Source: Oscillospiraceae bacterium
Lineage (GTDB): Bacteria; Bacillota; Clostridia; Oscillospirales; Ruminococcaceae
Assembly (NCBI GenBank): GCA_022793675.1
Contig: JAAWDH010000009.1
Span: 1-50,736 of the forward strand
Reading direction: 5' to 3'
Length of the DNA stretch: 50,736 nucleotides
The notes under the pieces are model-generated. The model did not search any database and had not been told where the DNA came from. It was given only the letters and a program-made list of their open reading frames with translations. The translations under genes and the position numbers were made by a program. How positions within the stretch are numbered: position 1 is the stretch's first letter; each line of letters begins with the position of its first letter. Positions 42,212-50,594 of the stretch are shown here, piece by piece.

Positions 42212-42239
42212 AAGCCTTTCCGAGCAATTGGAAAGGCTT
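42212..42239 (+). terminator. Hairpin ending the VanYZ-like operon
   Basis: AAGCCTTTCC/GGAAAGGCTT, a perfect 10-bp stem with an eight-base loop, between convergent genes. The T-run is weak. Confidence 0.6.
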
Positions 42240-42283
42240 AGCTTATCAAAAAATTGCCGCTTGCCGCAGCAAGCGAAATCCCT

Positions 42284-42865
42284 TTAGCGCATTTGCTCAA
42301 CAAAAGGCTTTATCAGCGCTTCAAACTCTTGGCCGGCGATACAGAATTGGCTGTAGTTAAGGGAGAAACGGTTCCCAGCTTCGTCTACAGCCTCAGCGTT
42401 TCCGCCTGCGGACAATATGGAAAAGTCATCCAGCCGAATCCGCACCATCCTTTCAACTTCTTCCCCTGGCGCAAATTTTGGCGCGTCGTCTTGATAGAGG
42501 TAGACCCTCGCCACCTCGCGGCTGAAAAAGCCTGGGATATGCACCTCGTCGCGATGGCTGCCAACGAATAGGAGCGCTTCCGGTTGGGGGAAAAGGCCGA
42601 TTTCCTCTCCCATCTCCCGAACCGCCGCCGGCAGCACTTCTTCCCCTGCGGCGATATGGCCGCCGACGGCGGTATCGTAATAGCCGGGGAAATCCGCCTT
42701 GTCAAAGGCGCGCTGTTGGAACCAAAGCCACCAAGCGCCCTCTATCCGCGACGCCGCCCAGATATGGGCTACCTCATGCAGCAGCCCTTCTTGATGGACG
42801 AGGCTCCGGGGGGCGGCGCCGATAGGGTTCAGTTCTTCGTCAAAAATAGTCAGCATCTCTTCCAT
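42284..42865 (-). CDS. Nudix hydrolase, IDI/YfcD-like
   Basis: 193 residues, ATG eight bases after AAAGGAG. 'LTIFDEELNPIGAAPRSLVH' and 'EGLLHEVAHIWAASRIEGAW' at the start, then the Nudix box 'GHIAAGEEVLPAAVREMGEE' IGL. The N-terminal part resembles isopentenyl-diphosphate isomerase-type Nudix proteins such as YfcD; true IDI activity is doubtful. Last gene of the minus-strand repair operon. Confidence 0.88.
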   Translation of the reverse strand: MEEMLTIFDEELNPIGAAPRSLVHQEGLLHEVAHIWAASRIEGAWWLWFQQRAFDKADFPGYYDTAVGGHIAAGEEVLPAAVREMGEEIGLFPQPEALLFVGSHRDEVHIPGFFSREVARVYLYQDDAPKFAPGEEVERMVRIRLDDFSILSAGGNAEAVDEAGNRFSLNYSQFCIAGQEFEALIKPFVEQMR

Positions 42866-42882
42866 GGGAAACACTCCTTTTG

Positions 42883-43818
42883 TCAGTCAAAGTTCAGCTG
42901 CGCCGACAGATAGCTTTTGAAAGCAGGTTCGCTGATTTGATGCTGCGGGCCGGGGCGGCCGCAGAGCAGCGGCGAACGGGGGTCGCTGCCGGCCATGCGC
43001 TCCAATATCGCCTGCCTGCTGCGGCTTCCATAGCAGTAGATACACCCCAGCGGGCAGGTATCATAAGCGCCAATGTCCGATGAGCGGATGCAGCCGCAGT
43101 CAGGGCGCTGGCCAGGGTCCTTGGGGACAGACAGCGCTCCGCCGACGATACTTTCGATAAGCTTTTGGTCGATACAGGCGGCGTGGGCAATGCCGTAGGC
43201 CGAAAGGTCGAGTTTTTCTGAGCAGGTAAACAGGGCAATGCCCCGCTCCCCGGCAGTTTCTGAAAGCCCCTTCGCTAACAGCAGGCATTCTTCTTCATCC
43301 GGCGGCCGGGCGATGCCGGCAAGCGGCTTTTTGATATGGGCGTAGAGGTCGAGAAAACTGATAGTGCAGCGTCTGGTAAACCCTTTTAACAGCTCCGCCA
43401 TTTCGGCAAATAGCCGCAAATGGTCGGCGACAGATAGCCCTTCGCCGATCAGGATTGGGTCGTAACGCCAAACTGCACGCTCCGGCCCCAGTTTTTCGCT
43501 AAGCGCACGGAAGGTGCGGATTAACGCTTTTTTATCGGGCAGCCCAGGCTCCAGCCCTTTGCCATAGGGCGTGAGGGTGAACTGGATATAAAATGGGATG
43601 TGGAACCCTTCTACTTCAGGCAGCGCTTTTAAAAGCGGCGCAGGGTTCTTGCTCCAGAAGACGATGCAGTCTGTGACGCCTTTGATTAGCGGGATCCGGG
43701 CGAGCTGCTTTGGGCGATAGGGGTTTGCCGCCAGCGCATACCCTTCCGATAGGCGGCGGAGCATCCAAGGCATATGGCAGGCAGGGATGTCGGTGCGGCG
43801 GCTGGCGGAAACAATCAT
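42883..43818 (-). CDS. DUF1848 family protein with a C-terminal cysteine cluster
   Basis: 311 residues. Starts 'MIVSASRRTDIPACHMPWML', with 'DCIVFWSKNPAPLL', and ends with a cluster 'CGCIRSSDIGAYDTCPLGCI' followed by YCYG. The TIM-barrel-like build plus CxxxCxxC spacing near the end suggests an iron-sulfur protein distantly related to radical-SAM or spore photoproduct lyase-type enzymes; activity unproven. It overlaps the AlkD-like gene by ATGA, so context points to nucleic-acid repair. Confidence 0.82.
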   Translation of the reverse strand: MIVSASRRTDIPACHMPWMLRRLSEGYALAANPYRPKQLARIPLIKGVTDCIVFWSKNPAPLLKALPEVEGFHIPFYIQFTLTPYGKGLEPGLPDKKALIRTFRALSEKLGPERAVWRYDPILIGEGLSVADHLRLFAEMAELLKGFTRRCTISFLDLYAHIKKPLAGIARPPDEEECLLLAKGLSETAGERGIALFTCSEKLDLSAYGIAHAACIDQKLIESIVGGALSVPKDPGQRPDCGCIRSSDIGAYDTCPLGCIYCYGSRSRQAILERMAGSDPRSPLLCGRPGPQHQISEPAFKSYLSAQLNFD

Positions 43819-44513
43819 GGCAGGGCCTTCTTCCGCTTCAGCGCCAGCAGCGCGCGTTTATCTGTTTCAGATACCCGGCGGGATTCGCGGATTTTCTGGA
43901 TTGCTTTGTTGTGGGTAAAATCGTCTAAGCTGTTTTGCATAAGCAAAGGCAGGGTTTTCTGCGGGAATTTGATATAGGCAATGGAAATAGCCCAGGCAGC
44001 GGCCATCTGGGCATAATAATCAGGGTGGCGGAAGGCGGCGAGCCTTTCCAGCGTCCGGTCGATATACGCCTCGTTGACGAACCAGTCCAGCAGCATGACC
44101 AGCCCAAAGCGTACCTCGTAACATTTCCCGCTCTCAAGGTAGGGCGCAAGGAATTGGAAAAAGGCCGCCTGCTCCTTTTTGGCCGTTTTTATTCCTGCGC
44201 AGAAGCTGTCGCAGACCGACCAGTTGTTAATCAGCGGGACAAAGCGGGCTATAGCTTCGAGCCGCTCCGCCAGCGGCATTTTCGCCGCGCCAATGACCAT
44301 CCCTAAGAGCATCGTTTCCTCAAAACAGGCCCCCGGTGGGAGCGGCAGCCCAGGATGGTCGTTGCTTTTGACCAGCTCCTGGGCGAAACCGCGCAGCGCC
44401 GGCAGCCTTACCCCCAGCATTTCCCCGCAGCCTGGGACCAATGCCGCCGAAAAATCCCGGAAATCCGGTTCGGCCATCCCTTCCAGGCGGGCGCGGATCT
44501 CCCTATGGGTCAT
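43815..44513 (-). CDS. AlkD-like DNA alkylation repair protein (HEAT repeats)
   Basis: 232 residues, all helical. 'GVRLPALRGFAQELVKSNDH', 'INNWSVCDSFCAGIKT' and 'YYAQMAAAWAISIAYIKFPQ' fit the DNA_alkylation family of HEAT-like glycosylases that remove bulky N3/N7-alkylpurines without base flipping. It overlaps both neighbours by four bases (ATGA), so it is made together with Ogt and the DUF1848 protein. Confidence 0.88.
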   Translation of the reverse strand: MTHREIRARLEGMAEPDFRDFSAALVPGCGEMLGVRLPALRGFAQELVKSNDHPGLPLPPGACFEETMLLGMVIGAAKMPLAERLEAIARFVPLINNWSVCDSFCAGIKTAKKEQAAFFQFLAPYLESGKCYEVRFGLVMLLDWFVNEAYIDRTLERLAAFRHPDYYAQMAAAWAISIAYIKFPQKTLPLLMQNSLDDFTHNKAIQKIRESRRVSETDKRALLALKRKKALP

Positions 44514-44977
44514 AGCGTAACCCCTTCCAGCTTCAGCAGGAATTCCTTGGTCTGCAGCCCGCCGCCATAGCCGGTGAGGCTATGGTCCTGGCCGATGACC
44601 CGGTGGCAAGGGACGATGATGGAAATAGGGTTGCGGTGGTTAGCCCCGCCTACGGCCCGGAAAGCTTGCGGCTTTCCGATGGCCCTGGCCAGGTCGCCGT
44701 AGGTGCAGACTGTGCCGTAGGGGATTTTGGCAAGCTCGGCCCAGACTTTTTGTTGGAAAGGGGTGCCGCTTAACGCAAACGGGATGGAAAATTCCCGGCG
44801 TCCGCCGGCAAAATATTCCCGCAGCTGGGACTCGGCCAGCGCAAGCAGCGGGCTGTCGCCCGGTACCGCCTGCGCAAGTCCGCTTACGCGGCCAAAATCC
44901 AGCCGGCGCAAAACGCCGTCTTCCTCAGTGAGGGTCAAGCTGCCAATTGGGGAGGAGATTGTTTTGAAGCAAAGCAT
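44510..44977 (-). CDS. ogt: Methylated-DNA--protein-cysteine methyltransferase
   Basis: 155 residues. The N-terminal Ada-like domain is followed by the catalytic domain 'FQQKVWAELAKIPYGTVCTY', 'RAVGGANHRNPISIIVPCHR' with the acceptor Cys intact. It takes the alkyl group from O6-alkylguanine in a single suicide reaction. Second gene of the repair operon, 21 bases after the leading unknown gene. Confidence 0.94.
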   Translation of the reverse strand: MLCFKTISSPIGSLTLTEEDGVLRRLDFGRVSGLAQAVPGDSPLLALAESQLREYFAGGRREFSIPFALSGTPFQQKVWAELAKIPYGTVCTYGDLARAIGKPQAFRAVGGANHRNPISIIVPCHRVIGQDHSLTGYGGGLQTKEFLLKLEGVTL

Positions 44978-44998
44978 AAAAGCTTCCTTTCCGGGCGG

Positions 44999-45586
44999 TC
45001 AGCCCTCGTTGTCGTCATTTTTATCGTCGATGCTGTCGGCAATATCTGGAATATGCATCAAAAGGGCAATTTGGGCGTCTACTGATAGGAGAGTTCCCCA
45101 ATAGGGGCCGTGTTGGCTTTGCATCTGCTCCCAAGTAATGCCGGCGGCCTTCCCGGCGGCGGTTGGGCGGAAGGTTTTGCGGCCCTGGTCGTTTTCGTGC
45201 TCTTCCATTAGCCCCTGACTGGCCAGCCAACAAACGGCGTGTTTGTAACTAAGCTTTTTCATATCCTCTGGGATACAGTTGTTGACCTTTTGGAGCAGGG
45301 CGCTGATGGAAACCGGTTTCGGTTCGGCGGGGATACCGTCGAGCTGCTCATCAGTGATCTCGAAAGGTTTTGTACGCTTGGTTTTTTTGGCTGGCGCAGC
45401 GCTTACCTCGCCGCCGTTGGCAATCACCTTATCCAGTACGCCGGTCACATAGTAAAGGCAGCGGATAATCCGCGCCTGGTTAAGGATAGAGCCGTCCGGC
45501 TCTTCCTCGCCGGTCAGCGGGTTTTTCCCCTCGGCCATCATCGCAAGATACATCCTTGCCCGCTTCATGGTATCTAATTCATTCAT
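44999..45586 (-). CDS. Unknown protein heading the alkylation-repair operon
   Basis: 195 residues from ATG ('MNELDTMKRARMYLAMMAEG'). An N-terminal helical part with 'NPLTGEEEPDGSILNQARII' is followed by a basic linker (AKKTKRTKPFEITDEQLDG), a helical region with 'LSYKHAVCWLASQGLMEEHE', and an acidic tail DDKNDDNEG. No catalytic motif, so I give no function; the position and winged-helix-like middle allow a DNA-binding or regulatory role. A promoter lies just upstream. The four downstream genes follow with gaps of at most 21 bases. Confidence 0.6.
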   Translation of the reverse strand: MNELDTMKRARMYLAMMAEGKNPLTGEEEPDGSILNQARIIRCLYYVTGVLDKVIANGGEVSAAPAKKTKRTKPFEITDEQLDGIPAEPKPVSISALLQKVNNCIPEDMKKLSYKHAVCWLASQGLMEEHENDQGRKTFRPTAAGKAAGITWEQMQSQHGPYWGTLLSVDAQIALLMHIPDIADSIDDKNDDNEG

Positions 45587-45638
45587 AGGCTTTGCCCCGT
45601 CCTTTCGACAAAATCCGCAAAATAATTTTGCTATTTCC

Positions 45639-45667
45639 ATTATATCATAGCGGCCTGAATGAAGCAA
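45639..45667 (-). promoter_or_regulatory. Promoter of the alkylation-repair operon
   Basis: On the minus strand TTGCTT, 17 bases, TATAAT, 53 bases before the start codon. Confidence 0.7.
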
Positions 45668-45708
45668 TTTATTTTTACCGGAAAAGGCTTTTTATTTGTC
45701 AGCTTTTC

Positions 45709-46497
45709 TCAGCAAATGCAAGCCCTATCTGCCGGCACAGCCGGCTTCTGTGCCAGCAGGCAGTACCAAGGTGCTTCCTCTGCCCTGCCGCCGCGCTGGA
45801 TGGGGAAGGGAGCGGTTTTGGGCGGCCCATACCCCAGCGACTGAAGTTTTTCCGTCACCAGCGAAAGCGGGAAGGGGTAAAGAGTTTCGTCGTAGATTTT
45901 TTCGTCAAAAATTTTACCGTCACGTTCGTAAAGATTCAGAATGTTGATCGTAATCCGGCCGTCGGGCAGATAATCCCAGACCTGGAAATAATTTACACGG
46001 ACGCCGTCCTCTCTGAAAAAGGGATTGCCGTACTGAAAGCGGCGGCGCTCCTTCAGCGCCAGCTCCCAGTTGCGGGAATCGAAGCCGAGATAGCCGCCGG
46101 GACGGATTAGCTTATCCATTTCCTCCAGCGTCCGGCAGAGATCGCCGGCGTCGACGTGGGCCAGCGCATTGCCGCTGCTCATCACGCAGTCAAACTGCTG
46201 GGAAAAGGCGTCGCTTAAGCTGCGGAAATCCTGCTGCACCAGTGGGACGGAAAATCCCAGCTGCTTCGCCCTTTTGGCTGCTGCCGCCAGCATTGGCGCG
46301 CTTAAATCGGAGCCGTAAACCTGATAGCCCAGCCCGCAAAGCTCCAAAGTCAGGCAGCCGCTGCCAATGCTGCAATCAAGGATTTCCCGGATGGACAGCC
46401 CATCAAAAAGCTGTTTATAATGTTCCTGATAGGCTTCATATGCCCTTGAGGAAAAACGCTCGTCATAGATTTCTGGACTGTCGTAAAGACTGGCCAT
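45709..46497 (-). CDS. Class I SAM-dependent methyltransferase
   Basis: 262 residues. SAM loop 'ILDCSIGSGCLTLELCGLGY', then 'VYGSDLSAPMLAAAAKRAKQ', 'FDCVMSSGNALAHVDAGDLC' and 'LIRPGGYLGFDSRN'. This is a free-standing small-molecule or unknown-target methyltransferase. AAAGGAGG precedes the ATG. It begins 14 bases after the second ABC exporter gene, so is part of that operon and could modify the exported compound; that is inference only. Confidence 0.88.
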   Translation of the reverse strand: MASLYDSPEIYDERFSSRAYEAYQEHYKQLFDGLSIREILDCSIGSGCLTLELCGLGYQVYGSDLSAPMLAAAAKRAKQLGFSVPLVQQDFRSLSDAFSQQFDCVMSSGNALAHVDAGDLCRTLEEMDKLIRPGGYLGFDSRNWELALKERRRFQYGNPFFREDGVRVNYFQVWDYLPDGRITINILNLYERDGKIFDEKIYDETLYPFPLSLVTEKLQSLGYGPPKTAPFPIQRGGRAEEAPWYCLLAQKPAVPADRACIC

Positions 46498-46511
46498 GGG
46501 GAATCCTCCTT

Positions 46512-48317
46512 TTATTGGAACTGTGAATAGTAGAGGGCAGCATAGACGCCGTTTTTCTTCAGCAGCTCATCATGGCGGCCCTGCTCAACGATATCGCCGT
46601 CGTCAACCACGAGGATGTTGTCGGCGTTTTGAATAGTGGAAAGGCGGTGGGCAATAACAAAGCAGGTTTTGCCTTCCATCAGTTTGCGCATCGCCCCCTG
46701 GATCAGGATCTCGGTGCGGGTGTCGACGTTGGAAGTCGCTTCGTCGAGGATCAGCATATTGGCGTCGAGGAGCATCGCCCTGGCAATGGTCAGCAGCTGC
46801 TTCTGCCCTTGAGAGATGTTGATGCCGTCTTCTGTGAGGACTGTCTGATAGCCTTCGGGGAGGGCGGAAATATATTCATGGATATGGGCGGCTTTGGCAG
46901 CGCTTATCACGTCGTCCATGGTGGCGTTGGGGCGGCCATAGGCGATATTCTCGTAAATTGTGCCGGAGAAAAGCCAGGTATCCTGCAACACCATCGCATA
47001 TCCCAACCGTAGGCTTGCTCGGGTGACTTTACGGATATTGCGGCCGTCGATAGCGATTTCGCCGCCCTGCAGGTCGTAAAAGCGCATCAGCAGGTTAATC
47101 AGCGTCGTTTTCCCCGCGCCGGTATGGCCGACGATGGCAGTAAGGTTGCCGCCGGGCGCTTTGAGGGACAGGTCGTGGATAATCTCCTTTTCAGGCAGGT
47201 AGCCGAAACGGACATGGCGCATCTCTGCCTCGCCCTTTTCATGGGCCAGCGTGACGGCGTCCGGGTCGTCGGCGGGTTCAGGTTCTTCGTCCATCGTGCG
47301 GAAAACACGCTCGGCGGCAGCTAATGCCGACTGTAATTCGCTGTAGATATTGGCCAGCTCGTTGATCGGCCCGGAGAATTTCCGGGAGTGGAGGATAAAG
47401 GCCGACACATTGCCCAGCGAAAGCCGCCCCTGCAGAAAGAAAATCGTCCCCAGTACCGAAATCAGCGACAGAGACAGGTTGTTTATGAAATTGACCGACG
47501 GCCCGTTGGCGGCGGCGTAGTACTCGGCTTGGTAATAGGCTGAAACGGCTTCTTCGTTGCGGGCTGCAAAACGGCGCTGCATTGTCTCTTCCTGGTGATA
47601 GGCTTTGATAGTTTTTTGGCCGGAGATGGATTCTTCCGTGTAGCCGTTAAGTTCGCCTAGTTTGGCCGAGCGGATGCTGAACAGCGGGCGCACCTTCTTG
47701 GAGCGGTAGCGGGTCAGCAGGATAGAAATGGGCACGGTCACCAAAAATACCGGAAGCAGCATCGGCGAAATCCTCGCCATCATAATAAAGGAGCCAGTGA
47801 CGGTGATAATACTGGTACAGATCTGTAAAAAGTCGTTGGAAAGGGAGGTATTGACTGTGTCGATGTCATAGGAGATGCGGCTTAAGATGTCGCCGGTCTG
47901 GTGGCGGTCGAAATAAGATACCGGCAGGTCGGCTAAATGGTTGAAAAGGTCGCGGCGCATCTGGAATGTGACCTTCTGCGAAATATGCAGCATCAGCACC
48001 GACAGCAGGTAGGAAAGCCCGGCGGACAGGGCATAAAACAGCGCCATTAGCCCACAGTAGTAGAATACCGAGGAAAAGTCTACTTTTCCCTGGCCGAGGG
48101 AAATCGCGTCGATTGCCGCGCCGGAGAGGTTTGGTCCCACCAGCGCTAGCAGGTTGCTGCTGACGGTCAGAAGCGCGGCCAGCAATAGGAGCCCTTTGAA
48201 ACGGAACAGGTATTTCCAGAGCCTTATGAGAATCGCGCTGGGCTTCATCCGCAGTTTGGGGGGTACGCCGCCCTGCATCCCGCGGCCCTTGCCGCCCATC
48301 ATAGGCATCCCTTTCAT
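46512..48317 (-). CDS. ABC exporter half-transporter with the competent ATP site
   Basis: 601 residues: a Gly/Met-rich start, six membrane helices (about 40-330), then an ATPase domain. Walker A 'IVGHTGAGKTTLINLLMRFY', Walker B 'MLILDEATSNVDTRTE' with the catalytic Glu, and a switch His in 'CFVIAHRLST'. Its signature motif, however, is degenerate (ISQGQ for LSGGQ). Paired with the partner encoded by the overlapping upstream gene it would form one good and one weak ATP site, as in BmrCD/LmrCD/TM287-288 drug exporters. Confidence 0.93.
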   Translation of the reverse strand: MKGMPMMGGKGRGMQGGVPPKLRMKPSAILIRLWKYLFRFKGLLLLAALLTVSSNLLALVGPNLSGAAIDAISLGQGKVDFSSVFYYCGLMALFYALSAGLSYLLSVLMLHISQKVTFQMRRDLFNHLADLPVSYFDRHQTGDILSRISYDIDTVNTSLSNDFLQICTSIITVTGSFIMMARISPMLLPVFLVTVPISILLTRYRSKKVRPLFSIRSAKLGELNGYTEESISGQKTIKAYHQEETMQRRFAARNEEAVSAYYQAEYYAAANGPSVNFINNLSLSLISVLGTIFFLQGRLSLGNVSAFILHSRKFSGPINELANIYSELQSALAAAERVFRTMDEEPEPADDPDAVTLAHEKGEAEMRHVRFGYLPEKEIIHDLSLKAPGGNLTAIVGHTGAGKTTLINLLMRFYDLQGGEIAIDGRNIRKVTRASLRLGYAMVLQDTWLFSGTIYENIAYGRPNATMDDVISAAKAAHIHEYISALPEGYQTVLTEDGINISQGQKQLLTIARAMLLDANMLILDEATSNVDTRTEILIQGAMRKLMEGKTCFVIAHRLSTIQNADNILVVDDGDIVEQGRHDELLKKNGVYAALYYSQFQ

Positions 48318-50050
48318 GCCAGCACCTCCTCGGTTTTTCCTTTTGCGCCATCGCCCATCTGGGAGACGCTGATTTCACGGTATACGCTGCAGTCCCGCAT
48401 CAGTTCGTCATGGGTGCCGTAACCGATGCAGCGGCCATTGTCCAGCACTAGGATATGGTCGGCGTACATAATTGAGCTGATCCGCTGGGCGATGATAATT
48501 GAGGTAACGCCGGCAAAATTCTCGCGGATTTCTCGGCGGAGCTCGGCGTCGGTCTTATAATCCAGCGCGCTGGAAGAGTCGTCTAAAATTAGGATTTCAG
48601 GGTGGGCTGCCAGCGCCCTGGCTATCAGCAGCCGCTGTTTCTGGCCGCCGGAGAGGTTGCTGCCGCGAATGGTCAGCTCATGCTGTAGCCGGTCAGGAAG
48701 GCTGTCGATAAATTCCCCGGCCTGGGCGCGGCAGATGGCGTCTTCCAGCCTGTCTTCCGCCAGCTGGCGGCCAAAGGAGATATTCTCGGCAATGGTGTCG
48801 GCAAAGAGGACGTCGTTTTGGAAGACGACGCCAAACAGGGTGTGGAGCTTTTCGGCGGGGATGGAGCGGACGTCGTCGCCGTTAATGCGGATCTCGCCGC
48901 TGTCACGGTCGTAAAGCCGCATCAGCAGATGGACAATCGTCGTCTTGCCGCAGCCGGTAGCGCCGATAATCCCCAACGTTTCCCCCCGCTTCAGTGAAAA
49001 GCTGATATTGGAAAGGTTGTTTTTTTGTCCCAGGTAGGAGAAGGATACCTGTTCAAAAAGGATGTGGCTGTCGGTGTCCCGATGGTCGGGCGGCAGGGTC
49101 TGCAGATCCTCCGGCAGGTCGAGCACAAAGGCGATACGGTTAGCGGAAGCGCTGCCCTTGGAAAAGTTGACGAAGATACGGGAGATGGCAATTACTGCGT
49201 TCAGGATGATGGTGAAATAGTTGGCGAAAGCAAGGATTGCGCCTGGTTCGCTCAAGCCGCCGTTGACCAGGTAAGCGCCGGTCAGGATAACGGTTGTCAT
49301 GCCCAGGTTCAAAAGCAGGTTCATCGAAGGGCCGCTGGCGGACATCACCCTGCCGGCTTTCAGTTCCTGGCCGGTGACCTCGCCGTTGACTTTTTCAAAG
49401 CGTTCTTTTTCATATTGTGTTTTGGAAAGGGCTTTGATGACCCGGATACCGGTGGCATTTTCCCGGACGACCCGCACCAGCCGGTCGACGTTCTGTTGCA
49501 GGACGCCGTAAAGGGGGACGCCCTTTTTGGTGATGGTGAAAATGACTGCCGCCATAAAGGGGATGGTGGCCAGCAGCACCAGCGCCAGCCGCGCGTCCAG
49601 CAGCAGCGTCATAATGATGCTGCCCAGCAAAAGGATTGGCGCGCGGATGCCGATGCGCTGCACCATCCCTACCATGCTGTGGATGTTGTATGTATCGGAG
49701 GTGATGCGGGAAATCAGCGAAGGGATCCCTACCTCGTCCACCTGCTGGCAGGTCAGGGAGGTGATTTTGTCGTAAAGGTCCTGCCGGATAGCGCGGGTGG
49801 TGTCCCTGGCGACGCTGGAGGCCATGCGGTTGGCCATCACATTGAAGATAAGCGCCAGCAGCGAACAGACAAGCATCACCCCGCCCCAGGCGAGGATCAG
49901 CGGGATGCTCCGCTGCGGCGCGACGGTGTCGATCATATAGGCGAGGATGGAGGGGATGAACAGGTCAACAATCGTGCCTAGGAATTTTATGGAAAGCCCG
50001 CCGGCCATCCGGGGAAAGAGCGGTTTCAGGTAATAGAGCAGTTTTTTCAC
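48314..50050 (-). CDS. ABC exporter half-transporter with the degenerate ATP site
   Basis: 578 residues: six membrane helices (about 15-300) and an ATPase domain. Walker A 'IIGATGCGKTTIVHLLMRLY' and a perfect signature 'NLSGGQKQRLLIARAL'. Walker B reads 'ILILDDSSSALDY', Asp in place of the catalytic Glu, and the switch His is Gln (IIIAQRISS). This complements the defects of the partner exactly, so they work as a heterodimer. Overlaps marR by ATGA-type coupling upstream and the partner gene by four bases downstream. Confidence 0.93.
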   Translation of the reverse strand: MKKLLYYLKPLFPRMAGGLSIKFLGTIVDLFIPSILAYMIDTVAPQRSIPLILAWGGVMLVCSLLALIFNVMANRMASSVARDTTRAIRQDLYDKITSLTCQQVDEVGIPSLISRITSDTYNIHSMVGMVQRIGIRAPILLLGSIIMTLLLDARLALVLLATIPFMAAVIFTITKKGVPLYGVLQQNVDRLVRVVRENATGIRVIKALSKTQYEKERFEKVNGEVTGQELKAGRVMSASGPSMNLLLNLGMTTVILTGAYLVNGGLSEPGAILAFANYFTIILNAVIAISRIFVNFSKGSASANRIAFVLDLPEDLQTLPPDHRDTDSHILFEQVSFSYLGQKNNLSNISFSLKRGETLGIIGATGCGKTTIVHLLMRLYDRDSGEIRINGDDVRSIPAEKLHTLFGVVFQNDVLFADTIAENISFGRQLAEDRLEDAICRAQAGEFIDSLPDRLQHELTIRGSNLSGGQKQRLLIARALAAHPEILILDDSSSALDYKTDAELRREIRENFAGVTSIIIAQRISSIMYADHILVLDNGRCIGYGTHDELMRDCSVYREISVSQMGDGAKGKTEEVLA

Positions 50051-50505
50051 GTTTTATCCTCCTTCCGGCCTGTATTCTGGCTGACGGCGGCTTCAGCGTT
50101 ATGGTAGAGCTGTTCCAGCAGGGCCAGCAAGGCTTCCTGCTGCCCATCATCGAGGCCCGTTGTCAGGATCTTGTTCCAGTCGGCAAAAACGGCGAGAATC
50201 TGCGGCTGCAGCGTCAGTGCCTCTTCAGTAGGGAAGACCTGCATGACCCGGCGGTCTGCGGGGCAGGGGGAGCGGGTAACCAGCCCGGCTTTCTCCATCC
50301 GTTCCAGCTGCCTGGTGACATTGGATTTGGAGACATAGAGGTTTGCGGCCAGCTGGTCCTGCGAGATGCCCGGCTGGCGGCAGATTCGCAGCAGATAAGG
50401 GCACTGGGTGCCGGTAAGGCCGCTGCCCGAGAACACCTGGTCGCGGTAAGCATTGCTGCATCGTGTAATGCGGGCGATGTACTTCATGAAGGAATCCATT
50501 TGCAT
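50047..50505 (-). CDS. MarR-family transcriptional regulator
   Basis: 152 residues. Winged helix with 'GLTGTQCPYLLRICRQPGIS', 'QDQLAANLYVSKSNVTRQLE' and the wing 'GLVTRSPCPADRRVMQVFPT'. MarR proteins repress drug-exporter operons and release DNA when a ligand binds. It is first in the operon with the ABC pair and methyltransferase. The promoter upstream overlaps AGTTG-N6-CAACT, a likely own operator. Confidence 0.9.
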   Translation of the reverse strand: MQMDSFMKYIARITRCSNAYRDQVFSGSGLTGTQCPYLLRICRQPGISQDQLAANLYVSKSNVTRQLERMEKAGLVTRSPCPADRRVMQVFPTEEALTLQPQILAVFADWNKILTTGLDDGQQEALLALLEQLYHNAEAAVSQNTGRKEDKT

Positions 50506-50551
50506 AAACCTTCTTTACCCTTGATTTTGGCGTGTTATTCAACGCAGAATT

Positions 50552-50582
50552 AGTATAGCACTTTTTAGTTGCGATGTCAACT
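50552..50582 (-). promoter_or_regulatory. Promoter and possible MarR operator
   Basis: On the minus strand TTGACA, 17 bases, TATACT. The inverted repeat AGTTG-ACATCG-CAACT covers the -35 region, a good place for autorepression. Confidence 0.65.
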
Positions 50583-50594
50583 TTTTATATGGGG

